Shown piece after piece: positions 30,045 to 40,298 of a stretch of 64,000 bases of DNA. This stretch comes from Pseudopyrenochaeta lycopersici (Eukaryota; Ascomycota; Dothideomycetes; Pleosporales; Pseudopyrenochaetaceae). Under the pieces are notes generated by a model that was not told the origin of the DNA, made no database searches, and was given only the letters and a program-made list of their open reading frames with translations. The stretch covers positions 124,001-188,000 of the forward strand of contig NHZP01000070.1 of the NCBI GenBank assembly GCA_003313425.1, in the 5' to 3' direction. Numbering within the stretch: position 1 is the stretch's first letter; every line of letters begins with the position of its first letter. Position numbers and translations under genes: made by a program.

Positions 30045-33000
30045 CCGACATTGCGAAATTTGAGCAGTTCGGCCTGAATACATTCTATAATGCCATCCCA
30101 CTACTAGATACTGCCAGTGACTGGTTCCAATGGAAGCAGAAGGTCAACGAGTTTATTCGAATATCGGCGGTCGCCGAAGACGGAGCAGCACCACCCATAG
30201 GAGAAGAAGAGGCACAACAATGGCACCACCACCAGAGGCTCTACTCGGCAATGATCGCGGCGAAACTGACGCACAATGCCGCGCAACGGGTCAAAGCCTC
30301 TGAGATTCGTCAAGTTCAACCCTTGCTACAGGCAGTCAAGGCGAATTTTAAGCCAGAAGGTTCTGGAACATTTGTCAACCTACACCGGCAATACCAGTCT
30401 CTCACACGAGAAAGGTGCGGGAGCGTCCAAGCGCTTGGGGCCGAGATCAGAAGGATCCACGCCGAGCAACTCCTGCTTGACCCCGAGTGCACTACCCGGG
30501 AGATCGTGCGAACACTCCTCTTCATGGATGCACTGGGCGCTGACTACGAGGATTTCCGCAACCATATCTACAGGCAAATGGACCTCGTCAACGACAGAGA
30601 CGCGGACGGGAACGTCATCAAAGCGGCACCCTCGTTCGACTACATCGAGAGCAAGGCAATCGAGGAAGAGCATAGGAGAGCACAACTACCTAAGCAACCG
30701 GTTGAGCGACAAGCACTCCCTGCACTTGCTCTGATACGAGGACCAGGCCGTAAGAAACTCATACCCGTGCCCGAAAGAGAAACATGCCGAGTCGAAATTG
30801 ATGACATACCCTACTGCACCTTCTGTGAGAGGCCTTACCACGTAAAATCTGAGTGCTTTAAGAAAAACCCCAGACTAGGTGGCCAAGGCAAGCATGAAAA
30901 ATGGCGCAAAATAAGATCGGGAGATCCAAACTCCAGTCGATACAAGCCGTCGAAGAGACAACGTACCTCTGATGACGAAGATGATGAAACAGGGAGTCCG
31001 AGAGATCCGAAGAAGCCCACCTTCACAGCAATGAGGGCCACTGGGGAAGATGTCAATGCAGCATTCAAAAGGGACGTCCAGGCCAACACTGCCATGTTCG
31101 CCCACACCCTCGCGATGATGGCCACCATGACACTGCCAATCCGCGATGCCTGGATTGTCGACAGTGGCTGCGCGCAACACGTTTGCAACAATGCCTCAAA
31201 GTTTGTACAAATGGAAAAATACCATGGGCCACCGCTTAGAAGCGTTGAAACCTCTACGTCTCCTTCAGGAATTGGGACGGTAAACATCTTGTGCAACGCA
31301 CGCGGCAAGCGGAGGTGGCTGGTACTCGACAATGTCCTCTTCGTTCCATCCGCACACGCGAACCTCATATCCGTGCTCCAGCTGTTCAATTGCGGGGCGA
31401 AGGTTGAACTGTCGAGCCAAGGTGCTATTATTCGCAACAAATCAAACAGGAGGTGCCTATACACCGCAAGCCAGTATCAAGGGGTCTACGCGCTAGACCT
31501 GTGGACAAATCTTTCCTTTCCAGCCTACCACGTCAGTCCACAAATGACACTCTGGCACCACCGATTAGCTCACTTGAGTGATGCGAACCTGCGGCGGCTC
31601 AAGAAACAAGCCTATGGCATTCGAGATGTGGAGCCGCGAGACCCATGCAACCCGTGCCTTCAGGGGCGAATGACTGAGAAGCCCCACAACCACCCAGGCA
31701 GGAAGGGAGAATATCCAATGGAGCTCCTTCACATAGATGTCGCAGGGCCATTCGATGAGGGCCTGGATGGCAGTCGCTACTGGCTTACCATCGTCGATGA
31801 TTTCACCGGCTGGATTGAGGTCATCCCCATACCACGCCGAGGGGGTTTCGTCATTGAATCGCTACGCTTCTTCCTCGATCACAACGAACGCCCCGAACGA
31901 AAGTGTAGACGAATACGTCTCGACCGAATCCCTGAGCAAGTGGGAGAAGAGATGAAATTTATGCTCTACTCTCGAGCAATCCAAGCTGAGGTCACGGGCG
32001 TCGATCAACATCAGCAGAATGGAGTTGCTGAAAGAGCCCACAAGACAATCTATGATCGAGCTGGGCCTACACTGGCACATGCAAAACTTCCATCAAAATT
32101 CTGGCCAGAGATGGCCCGGACAGCAGCATATCTCTCGAACCGATCGCCGTCGTCAAAGCTCCACATGACACCGTACCAGGCATGGTACGGCGAGAAGCCT
32201 GATCTGTCACGACTAAGGGTGATTGGATCGAAGGGGGAATACCTAATCCCACCAAAGCAAAGAAAGAAGCTGACTGAGCCACGAACAAGGCCATGCATCT
32301 TATTAGGCTACGAAGGGAATACCAACTACCGCATCCTACTTGAAGATGGAAGAATTATTGGAACCCCAAATGCCGAATTTCAAGAAGCCCTTGTGCCTCT
32401 CTCCACACAAACGATACAAGATGTGGGAGCCAAACGATATGGCTTGCCTGAGGCAACGGCTGCTGCCGCAGGGGGGAGCATGACGGTGGGGCTATTAAAC
32501 CAACTGTCGGTAAGTATACGGCCAGCATCCGTGCCAGCCTCTGGACGTCACGCGTCTGTGGCAGCACCAGAACAAGCCTGGTCTGGAACGAGCGACGAGG
32601 ACTCGCAAATATTACCTCGGGCGGGCGATGGCTCGCAGACACTGTCTCAACCGAGTGACAATGACTCGGAAGAGGGAACGTCGTCCCAATCGAGTAACGA
32701 TAACTCGCAGCCAGCTGCTGAACAGGGAGATAGGACCTTGTCGCCTCTCGGGAGTGACGATGCCTTCGGATCATTACCAGAAACTCCGCAAGGGGACGAA
32801 TCACCACCTAGCGGCGACCAGCAACGGGACGAAGCCCAACACGATCAAACCTTAGGAGAACGGCAACGATATCCGAGACTCCAGCTTGATCGCCTAGTTC
32901 ATGGAGTGAGGCAAGAAGCTTTAGAATATCACCCTGAACTCCGAATCCGTATACCGCAGGCCGCACCAGACACATCAGATGACAGCGAGGAAGAGCTCGC

Positions 33001-34600
33001 GCTGATGAATGTGCCTGAAGCCAACGTACTCCCAACGTTCTTGACAATAGCTGCGGAAGAAACGGAACCTTTTGAACCGAAAACTGTTCACCAAGCGAAG
33101 AACGACACGAGCTGGCCCAAATGGGAGCGGGCAATGCTTGAAGAAGTCAATTCACTCAAACAAAACAAGACGTGGGAGCTTGTCAACCCTCCTAGAGATC
33201 GTCGCATCCTTAGCGGCAAGTGGGTCTTCAAGCTCAAACGAGGACCGCACGGAGAAGTCATCCGCCACAAGGCCAGATGGGTGGTCAGAGGCTTCACGCA
33301 AGAAGAGGGCATCGACTACGACGAAACGTTCGCATCTGTCGTCAAACCAATGAGCTACAAGGCCCTATTCGCAATTGCGGCCGCTCTGGACCTTGAGATT
33401 GAGCAAATGGACGTCAAGACAGCCTTCCTATATGGCGATATAGACCATGAGATCTATGTTGAACAGCCCCACCACATGGCGGACGGCACACCGAGAGTCT
33501 GCAAGCTTCGGAAAGCACTCTACGGCTTGAAGCAAGCTCCGCGCATCTGGTACCAGACGCTCACCAACTTCCTACGCAGCCTCGGCTTCGAGCCAATCAA
33601 TGCCGACCTTGGTATCTTCGTGCGAAGCAACATGTACATTGCAGTGTATGTGGACGATCTCCTGGTCGTCGGACCGAGCATCGCGGAGATAAAGAGAATC
33701 AAGAGAGCTCTCAGAAATCGCTTCCAGATGACAGACCTTGGACCATGCAGCTACTATCTCGGAATGTCTATCCAGCGGGACCGGCAGAATAGGGTACTGT
33801 ACCTGAGCCAAGAAGCCTATATTACCAAGGTTGTTGGCCAGTTCAGCCTTGGCGACTGCAAGCCTGTCAGCACGCCAATCGAAACTTCACCACCAGCAGA
33901 AAACAGTCCAGAATACAACTGCTCACAGAAAGAGAGAACTGAATACCAACGCATGGTCGGATCTCTCATGTACATCATGCTCGGGACCAGGGGGGACATC
34001 GCGTATGCGGTGTCCATGGCAAGTCGACACTTGGCAAATCCTGGCCCACAACACATGAAGCTCGCCCGGCGCATACTACGGTACCTCAAAACCACGAAGA
34101 GTCTCAAGCTCACATATAGAGGCCATATTCGGAGGTTGAAGGGATTCACTGACGCAGACTGGGCCGGTTGCCACGATACACGACGATCGACCGCCGGATA
34201 TCTATTCAACATTGGGAGCGGGGCGATCAGCTGGCAATCCAAGCGCCAGAGCGTCGTCGCTCTGTCAACTTGCGAAGCTGAATTCATGGGCCAGACACAA
34301 GCGACCAAAGAAGCGATCTGGCTGAGAAGGCTACTCAACGAGCTAAACATAAGTCAAGGCAAGGTCGCAACCATCATATGTGGCGACAACCAGGGAGCCA
34401 TCGCCTTGTCCTCAAACCCGCAGTACCACTCGCGCACGAAGCACATGGAAATCCAGCGCAAGTGGCAAGGAGAAGTCCAGGAAGCCGGAACAGTTGAATT
34501 GAAGCATGTCCCAACTGTAGAACAGATTGCCGATGGGTTCACCAAACCCCTTGCGCGGGACAGATTTGAGTGGTTCCGGAGAGGGCTGGGTATTGAGTAG
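30041..34600 (+). CDS. Copia gag-pol polyprotein
   Basis: Unbroken 1,519-aa frame in Ty1/Copia order. Gag comes first (about 1-250), then a CCHC knuckle (CTFCERPYHVKSEC, ~263-276) and aspartic protease (AWIVDSGCAQHVCNN, ~373). The pre-integrase zinc region (WHHRLAHLSDANL) follows, then integrase (HIDVAGPF, an aspartate in the IRLDR region, QQNGVAERAHK), reverse transcriptase (WVFKLKR to AVYVDDLLVVG) and RNase H (FTDADWAGC, ALSTCEAEFMG). The start ATG is in a CCACC context and overlaps the upstream ORF stop. The polyprotein makes the virus-like particle, copies the RNA and integrates the DNA. All core motifs are present, so the element may be active. The integrase core is shorter than usual around the second acid. 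Confidence 0.96.
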   Translation: MTDIAKFEQFGLNTFYNAIPLLDTASDWFQWKQKVNEFIRISAVAEDGAAPPIGEEEAQQWHHHQRLYSAMIAAKLTHNAAQRVKASEIRQVQPLLQAVKANFKPEGSGTFVNLHRQYQSLTRERCGSVQALGAEIRRIHAEQLLLDPECTTREIVRTLLFMDALGADYEDFRNHIYRQMDLVNDRDADGNVIKAAPSFDYIESKAIEEEHRRAQLPKQPVERQALPALALIRGPGRKKLIPVPERETCRVEIDDIPYCTFCERPYHVKSECFKKNPRLGGQGKHEKWRKIRSGDPNSSRYKPSKRQRTSDDEDDETGSPRDPKKPTFTAMRATGEDVNAAFKRDVQANTAMFAHTLAMMATMTLPIRDAWIVDSGCAQHVCNNASKFVQMEKYHGPPLRSVETSTSPSGIGTVNILCNARGKRRWLVLDNVLFVPSAHANLISVLQLFNCGAKVELSSQGAIIRNKSNRRCLYTASQYQGVYALDLWTNLSFPAYHVSPQMTLWHHRLAHLSDANLRRLKKQAYGIRDVEPRDPCNPCLQGRMTEKPHNHPGRKGEYPMELLHIDVAGPFDEGLDGSRYWLTIVDDFTGWIEVIPIPRRGGFVIESLRFFLDHNERPERKCRRIRLDRIPEQVGEEMKFMLYSRAIQAEVTGVDQHQQNGVAERAHKTIYDRAGPTLAHAKLPSKFWPEMARTAAYLSNRSPSSKLHMTPYQAWYGEKPDLSRLRVIGSKGEYLIPPKQRKKLTEPRTRPCILLGYEGNTNYRILLEDGRIIGTPNAEFQEALVPLSTQTIQDVGAKRYGLPEATAAAAGGSMTVGLLNQLSVSIRPASVPASGRHASVAAPEQAWSGTSDEDSQILPRAGDGSQTLSQPSDNDSEEGTSSQSSNDNSQPAAEQGDRTLSPLGSDDAFGSLPETPQGDESPPSGDQQRDEAQHDQTLGERQRYPRLQLDRLVHGVRQEALEYHPELRIRIPQAAPDTSDDSEEELALMNVPEANVLPTFLTIAAEETEPFEPKTVHQAKNDTSWPKWERAMLEEVNSLKQNKTWELVNPPRDRRILSGKWVFKLKRGPHGEVIRHKARWVVRGFTQEEGIDYDETFASVVKPMSYKALFAIAAALDLEIEQMDVKTAFLYGDIDHEIYVEQPHHMADGTPRVCKLRKALYGLKQAPRIWYQTLTNFLRSLGFEPINADLGIFVRSNMYIAVYVDDLLVVGPSIAEIKRIKRALRNRFQMTDLGPCSYYLGMSIQRDRQNRVLYLSQEAYITKVVGQFSLGDCKPVSTPIETSPPAENSPEYNCSQKERTEYQRMVGSLMYIMLGTRGDIAYAVSMASRHLANPGPQHMKLARRILRYLKTTKSLKLTYRGHIRRLKGFTDADWAGCHDTRRSTAGYLFNIGSGAISWQSKRQSVVALSTCEAEFMGQTQATKEAIWLRRLLNELNISQGKVATIICGDNQGAIALSSNPQYHSRTKHMEIQRKWQGEVQEAGTVELKHVPTVEQIADGFTKPLARDRFEWFRRGLGIE

Positions 34601-34660
34601 GACATTGGATCATTGAGACCGTGACAAATGGTCGATGGCAAAACCTCAGCGGTTACCATC

Positions 34661-34669
34661 GAGTGGGAG
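34661..34669 (+). promoter_or_regulatory. Copia polypurine tract
   Basis: The purine-rich GAGTGGGAG directly precedes the 3' LTR, the position expected for the plus-strand primer. Confidence 0.55.
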
Positions 34670-34800
34670 TGTTGGATGTCACGGCGATGAGAGGTGACGT
34701 GTACGGCGGTATCACGGGTTTACTATACTAGTCCCTTGTCGCTGTATATATCAGCTCTTGTCAGATATCTCTAAGAACAATACAATCACTTATCTCAACA
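34670..34800 (+). repeat. Copia 3' LTR
   Basis: 131 bp, matches the 5' LTR. Target duplication ACTAC follows. Confidence 0.96.
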
Positions 34801-34804
34801 ACTA

Positions 34805-34963
34805 CCTTAAGCCGTACGCAACCGCTAGAAGCGCAAGCTAGACCCTATTAAAGAGTAGTCCCTTATATAATAGATACTAGATCTCGCCTAATACGGCTTT
34901 CTACCTTAAATTATTACTATATAATAATTAGTAGATGTGCTGCTAGCTGCGCAAGGTCATAAT
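34805..34963 (+). pseudogene. pogo relic, N-terminal coding fragment (forward)
   Basis: Resembles pogo-E at about 20080-20240 (the segment after the helix-turn-helix) with many changes and stops. It lies between the Copia element and the inverted 170-bp repeat. Confidence 0.65.
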
Positions 34964-35133
34964 TGTCAGATACAAGCGAGGGTACGCGATACTGTATTGT
35001 AGTACAAAGCTCGGGTGTAACCACTTGGCACACACTCTCCATAAAAGGAGAAAATAGAGAACACAGAATAGATCAACCACGTTCATCATCAAAATTCATC
35101 AAAGATAAAGCTAAATAGTCCTTGAATCTGACA
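34964..35133 (-). mobile_element. 170-bp LTR-like repeat, inverted copy
   Basis: Reverse complement of 28681-28850 with about one visible difference. It lies inside a pogo relic. Confidence 0.75.
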
Positions 35134-35290
35134 ACGAGGGACTGCGTATAGCGCAGCTGCATAAGAAGCTTTAGAATTTTTTTTAAATTGCTGCTATAGC
35201 TAGCTCTATTACGCCTTCTTTTTACGCTATTTGGAGTTACTGTGTTGAGGCTATTACTGTTTGAACGTGTTGGTTAGCGCAAGAGTACGC
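35134..35290 (-). pseudogene. pogo relic, 5' end fragment (reverse)
   Basis: The reverse complement follows pogo-E at about 19905-20060 (5' untranslated region and first codons). Its orientation is opposite to the adjoining fragment at 34805-34963 although both come from neighbouring parts of one gene. Confidence 0.65.
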
Positions 35291-35453
35291 AGTGGAATGG
35301 AAATCGACGAAACATGGCCATCTACACACAAACAACCAGGCGGCGATCAGGTCGCCGGCCAAACCGCTGTGTGCAGACCCTCTGCCTTCAAACCACTCAG
35401 GGAGATTTCTTTATACAGTCCTCCAGATTGCAGAGATGGATATCTAGTAGTTC

Positions 35454-36596
35454 TCATACACTTCCGTCGCGATTAGACAACGCATATAGGCCCAGCCTCC
35501 AATCCTCCGTGGTAATTGCACTCCTCTTGCTTCCAGTACGCTCGACACTCTCAGCTCCGCCTGATATCTCCACAGCCGAGCCAGTAGGCTCCGCAGCCTT
35601 GCTCTTATACACAAAAGTCGTCATATACCACACAGATCCCCTCTGAAACTTTACGCCTAGAAAACCTAGCCAGCTCGCCACCATGTTCTTCAGATACGGC
35701 GAGCAAGCCGCAATGATGCCAATGGCCTCCTCAATACCTACTAATAGCGAAATAATGATCACTGACCGTAGACTGTCACCTTGCAAATCGTACATGCGCA
35801 TGTATACAATTTTGACTATCGCAGCTGCGCTGGCGAATATGCCTAGGCACATCAGAGATCCGAGGAGTACCTTCTCGGAGTGCTTTCGGTGGAGTGTCCA
35901 GATGAGGGAGATTAGCATTATGGTGAAGAGTATGTCGCATGCGGCGCCCAGGCCTACAGAAGGAAGATAAGCAAAAGTCGGAAAGGTTTTGTGGTAGTGA
36001 CTTACTTGCTTGCACATATCCATATATTGCCATCTGACGGGCGGTCCAACACTGGGCGTTGGGAACCATATCCCACATTGCACGAATGGGGTGGCACTGT
36101 AGTAACTGGCAGACATTGACGCCCACAGTTGTGCCAATTTGGATAGCGATGGTTGTTCTTAGTAACAGTTTCCAGGTCCGCGTATCTTTGAGTCTCAGCA
36201 GCATCAAGGCAACCGATACTCGAACGAGAGTCGCTGACCAAATTCCTACGATTACGACGCCGAACATGTAGCGAAACACGATAGTTCTATTCTCGGCAGA
36301 GACGTAGTAGTTGTGACGGCCATATCCGTATCGAGATGCTTGCCAAACGATGGCGCGTTCCGTTAGAGAGATTGCCTGAGAAGGTGTTAGATTCACTCTA
36401 AATTTGCAGATTGTTGCTATCTTATTCTTACTAGAGCAACCGAAATGATGTAATCCTCAAGTGATAATTTCCTGAACCGAATGTAGATACGAAGGCTGTA
36501 TATGACCACCGCTACGAAAAGAACGACAGTACAAATTATATTTACAAAAGGCGCGATGGTCGTGTTCCCATCTGGAGGGGGTGTTAGGTCGACCAT
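35454..36596 (-). CDS. PTH11-like rhodopsin-domain membrane protein (gene 3)
   Basis: Three exons on the minus strand: 36596-36432, 36375-36006 and 35953-35454. Introns are 36376-36431 (GTAAGA, ATCTAAC branch-like, CTCAG) and 35954-36005 (GTAAGT, CTGTAG). The product is 344 aa. It has the rhodopsin-domain helices, the CQLLQCHPIRAMWDMVP / CW segment and a polar tail. It aligns with gene 1 (604-1674) throughout, with the same intron positions and a 370-nt second exon in both. The start MVDLTPPPDGNTT matches gene 1's start; an in-frame ATG at 36785 would add 63 residues without family support. Probably a plasma-membrane sensor. Confidence 0.88.
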
Positions 36597-37764
36597 GGTA
36601 CATGTTGAGGGCTTGTCGACTGCCGAAGTATCGGATTTGCTAGATAGGATAATCGAGGACGGAAAAGAAACTATGGCAATCGAATATGTTGAATTCACAA
36701 CGACGATCAGTCCATTACTGTCACATCTGATGACCTCCCATTGTGGCGCCGTGGCTGGCCAATTGATTCCCTGTCTGCCAGCCATGCGCGCGGCTGAAGT
36801 AAAAACAAGATATTTTTATCGCGCATCACATGCAAAGGTCACGATGAATGTGTCACGTAACGCACTGCAGGGTGGCTCAAACTCTGTTACACCGCTTACA
36901 CGGGCCAGGCGGGCTATGACTCTGGGATAACTTGTAGGGCAAGCGGGTTCTTCAGTCTTCCGGAATCTTCCTCGCAGTGGGTCCAACAAGTCTCCCATAC
37001 AAACCGATCAGTTTCCATACAAATTTTGTCTGTGCGCTGGAGCCCACCGCCCCCCGGTGCCATAGTTTGGGAATCTGAATAATGCATGCAATCGACTCCG
37101 GGGATGCGGCGCCTCAATTTTGTCACTGCTTAGCTCGGTCCATTTTCATGGCTAAGCTGATCTTTCCCCTTGCAGGAAGGCGGGTTCCCATTGGCGGAGT
37201 GTAGGTCCCAAGTTGGGGGATTCAGAAATCAATTCTGCGAATGCAGGCGGGGCTTACTCTGGGCCCTCAAAGGAAACTGCTGGAGTACAATGTAGATGTG
37301 CTGGGCTTACATAGCGGTGTCACAATTGGGTAGGAGATACGAGCAACTGTAGACAATTGTCAGATTTGATGGGTCTTCAATCATGGGGTTCAAAAGGTTC
37401 ATTGATCGTTTTCTATCTCCTGAGGTGTCGCCTTTGTGGCGTTTTCCTTTTCTTTTCTTTTTCTTCCTTGGCCTTATGCATGGGGCTTAACCAAAGCCCT
37501 ACTTCTGACACTTAGACAGTATAGAAAAAGAATATTTTAAGTTTTGCATTTGGTAATCTAGATCTAAGACCTAGTAAAGCAAACCAAGTGAAGAGCAGCG
37601 CTTAGTGTTAGTGAAACCTAACTGCCTTATTAAATTTGTTTTTGCTACTGCACATTCTAAATTAAATTTTAGACTAGGAGGCCTCTAAATCCAGTATTGT
37701 TGTCTACACACTCTACTAGCTGTGCCTTTTGTTTGCGCTAGAGTTAGCGCTAGCACAATAGTTA
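36597..37764. other. Intergenic, nothing recognised
   Basis: Includes the upstream region of PTH11-like gene 3 and a pyrimidine-rich stretch near 37440-37470. I see no gene and no repeat shared with the rest of the window. Confidence 0.45.
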
Positions 37765-37940
37765 TGTCAGAATTTAATGAATCTTTTTGGTCATGATCGT
37801 GGATGAGAATTGATTGTTGTGTTCGTTGGTTCTATTCTCTCTCCTTTTTAAACACAGACCTGATACATCGATGATACATAGGTGATACCGTCCACGATGC
37901 AGTATTCGTGTACTTCAGTTTTTATGCCTCTTATCTGACA
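37765..37940 (+). mobile_element. Solo LTR with 5-bp target duplication
   Basis: Starts TGTCAGAATTTAATG and ends TTATCTGACA. Direct repeat AGTTA occurs at 37760-37764 and 37941-37945. The terminal bases match the 170-bp LTR-like repeats at 28681 and 34964, so it is a related subfamily. Confidence 0.8.
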
Positions 37941-38351
37941 AGTTAATAGGCCCCTCTCTTCTGTCTCTGCTCTATAGAGCAGCGCTAACTCTTACGCATC
38001 TAGTGTTTAATGCTAACAACTTGCGTTAAGAAAATGATAGTGATCTCTATTAAGACTAGCTAGGTCTGCTTAACTTCTAGATTATCTTAATACATCTTAC
38101 CTTTCTGCATCTTGTCCACCTTGATTTGCGTGGATAGTCATACACATAAGCTGAGATGTAACACTTTCTAAGCCACTACGCTCCCTCTCTTTGCAATTTG
38201 ACTCTAGTTGATAATTCTATGTAGGACGGTGATTTTGAGTCGAGTTTATTTATGAATTGTGGGTAGCTTCTCGTCTTGCCACGAGCGTTGCTAGGCCTTC
38301 CCTTCTATAATAATAACCATATGGAAAGGCGCTAAATTACAAAATACACGA
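37941..38351. other. Intergenic, nothing recognised
   Basis: AT-rich sequence without a supported gene, between a solo LTR and the P450 fragment. Confidence 0.45.
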
Positions 38352-38787
38352 CTAGAACTGCTCCTTGCTTTCTTTGACGATCACTTTAACGCCCTTGCTA
38401 TCTAACCGAGGAAGAGGCAGAAGGAACGCGCACACCGGGTCCACATCAGAGGCATTTGTATCGTGAAGTCTGATTTCCGGACTCCATGGACTAAACAGTG
38501 CAGCCATAACCATCGATATCTCGGTATATGCAAGACTGCGCGGCATTAGTGTCGTGAGGAAAAGCGTAAGTGGAGAGTGACCTACTTGGGAGCGAGACAC
38601 CTTCGAGATCCCCTCGAGAAAGGCACGTAGTTCCTGTCCATTCTGGGATCGACATCACCCAGCCAACGTTCGGGCACGAATTCCCTTGGGTTCTTATAAA
38701 CCGTTTCGTCCATATGCATGAAATAAGCGGACATTCCGACGGGTGTCTGCAGTATTTTCAGTACGATGCGCTCTCGGCGTTTATAGC
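38352..38787 (-). pseudogene. Cytochrome P450, 3' fragment
   Basis: The minus strand encodes the C-terminal ~130 residues of a P450. Visible parts are GMSAYFMHMDETVYKNPREF, the PERW motif, the haem-binding segment FSRGSRRCLA (Cys ligand present; Ala where Gly is usual) and SLAYTEISMVMAALF. An intron at 38536-38585 (donor GTAGGT, acceptor GCGCAG) lies just after the haem loop. The upstream part, with the oxygen-binding helix and ExxR, is absent because an LTR-like repeat begins at 38788. It cannot form an enzyme. Confidence 0.82.
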
Positions 38788-39051
38788 TGTCAGATAAAAT
38801 GCTGAAATGCGTTTTTCAGAATTGATGATTGCGATAAATCGATTGTGTGTTGATCATGATTGTCTTCTTTGTTTTTTCTACTGTGTTCTTGTCAGAATTT
38901 AATGAATGTTTTTGGTCAGAAGTGGATTATTGATTTATTGTTGTTCTGTCTGTTCTTTTTTATAGCTCCTCTGCTTCCGGAGGTTCCGTAGATCGCAATA
39001 GTTATCGGTCCTACTATTTATCGCTCTTTCCTTGTATTTGACAATCTGACA
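38788..39051 (+). mobile_element. LTR-like repeats, apparently nested
   Basis: One TGTCAGATAAAATG start at 38788 is followed at 38890 by a second TGTCAGAATTTAATG start, which resembles the solo LTR at 37765. Ends TTTGACA (39043) and ATCTGACA (39051) follow in order, as expected if the second LTR had inserted into the first. Target duplications are not convincing. Confidence 0.5.
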
Positions 39052-39334
39052 CTACTAAAATAGCCTTAAACTTAAGGGTAGAGGAGGAGGCTTCTTAGCC
39101 TTAGCCATACCTGGGCATATGGTTATAATATGGTTAATTATAAACGATGCGCGAGAGCTCGCGAGAGGCTTGGCTCTCGCAACCCCTCACCAAGAACCCT
39201 GGTTCTACGGCCCGACTACCCCCCAAGAACCCATAGTTATTTGAAGGCCCCCCCGGTCGCGATTATTACCCAGTTATCCACGGACCCCCTTGACTTTGGC
39301 TTTGGAACGCGCGATCACGTGCCACCGCGTCAGC
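39052..39334. other. Upstream region of the Crypton-type gene
   Basis: Contains a C-rich stretch and no recognised gene. Probably the 5' part of the Crypton-like element. Confidence 0.35.
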
Positions 39335-40298
39335 ATGCCTTCGACTCCCTTCTGCTTTCCCCCTCCCATAACGGAAGTTTTAGCTTCGGAAGTGGCCCTG
39401 ATGGCGGCCGCGACGGCCGCGACGGCCGTGACGACCTTCCTTCCTGTCCCTGCTGCCCCTGCTAGTGCTGTAGAGCATCGCGCGGCCCTTGATGTCGAGC
39501 TCTTTGCGCAGGGCGCGCGCGCGCTCGCGCAGGCGCGTGAGACTCGGCCTAGGAATACAAACAAGACGTACGATCCGAAGCAGAAGGAGTGGCAGCAATT
39601 CTGCGCGGAGAAAGGATTCGAAGATGGTGAGCTTGTGTGCGAAAACAAGTTGATCTGGTTCCTGAACGAGCGCGTCCTGGACCGAGAGCTTCGGACCTCG
39701 CGATACACGAAGAAGGTGAACCGTACGACTACGGACGGCGAGCTGGTCCGGCAGACACTGGGGCCCAGCGCTATCAAGTCGTACGTAGCTGCCATCGTCG
39801 ACCTGTGGTCCTTCCAGAAGAGTAAAGGCATAAACACGCACCCGACTCCGCGCGGGGAGGGCCTGAACGGCCTGCTAAGGGCTCGCCAGCGCGCCGAGCA
39901 TAAACGGCGCCGGCTCGAATTTACCGACAGGGCTGCGGGGACGCTGCAGGACGGCTATACAGAGGCGAAGATGATCGATGCTATACGGTTCTGTTGGGAG
40001 GGCTACCGCCAGAGGAAGCAGCAGTCGAAGCAGTCGACAGAGCCGTACCTGCGCACTGCCGTCGATTTTCTGCTCGCCCACAACATGCTGCTGCGGAGCG
40101 AGGCCCGCCTGCAAGCCGAACTCCCTGATTTCTTCACAGTCTCGCTACGGGATGAAGGCCCGACACCTTGCTACCCAATGATTATGATTATGGATAATGG
40201 CAAGACGAACCCAATGGGGCGACTGGAGTACGGGGCCGTCATGAGGCACCGGAATCCGCTGCTCTGCACTATGGCACACACAGCCTTTTACTTCTTCT
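39335..40298 (+). pseudogene. Crypton-type tyrosine recombinase (Ndc10-like), truncated
   Basis: Open from ATG 39335 for 321 codons to the end of hAT-4a at 40299. After an Ala-rich N-terminus comes an SAM-like DNA-binding region (RNTNKTYDPKQKEWQQFC, then SAIKSYVAAIVDLWSFQK). The start of the catalytic domain follows, with AHNMLLRSEARLQ, where the arginine fits the first Arg of tyrosine recombinases, and RHRNPLLCTMAHTAFYFF, which matches the Ndc10/Crypton family. The rest, including the catalytic Tyr, is not found on the far side of hAT-4a, nor of hAT-4b. Cryptons move by site-specific recombination. A DUF3435 Starship captain was considered and fits less well. Confidence 0.8.

Larger units (their letters stand above)
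28855..34800 (+). mobile_element. Complete Ty1/Copia LTR retrotransposon
   Basis: 5,946 bp. The two 131-bp LTRs (28855-28985 and 34670-34800, TGTTGGATGTCACG to CTCAACA) look identical. A perfect 5-bp target duplication ACTAC occurs at 28850-28854 and 34801-34805. It has a primer-binding site, an upstream ORF and an unbroken gag-pol. Identical LTRs imply recent insertion. Confidence 0.97.

Noticed and set aside
39335..40298. Starship captain (DUF3435)
   Set aside because: The RHRNPLLC...FYFF segment and overall layout fit the Crypton/Ndc10 type better, and no cargo structure with matching ends was found.
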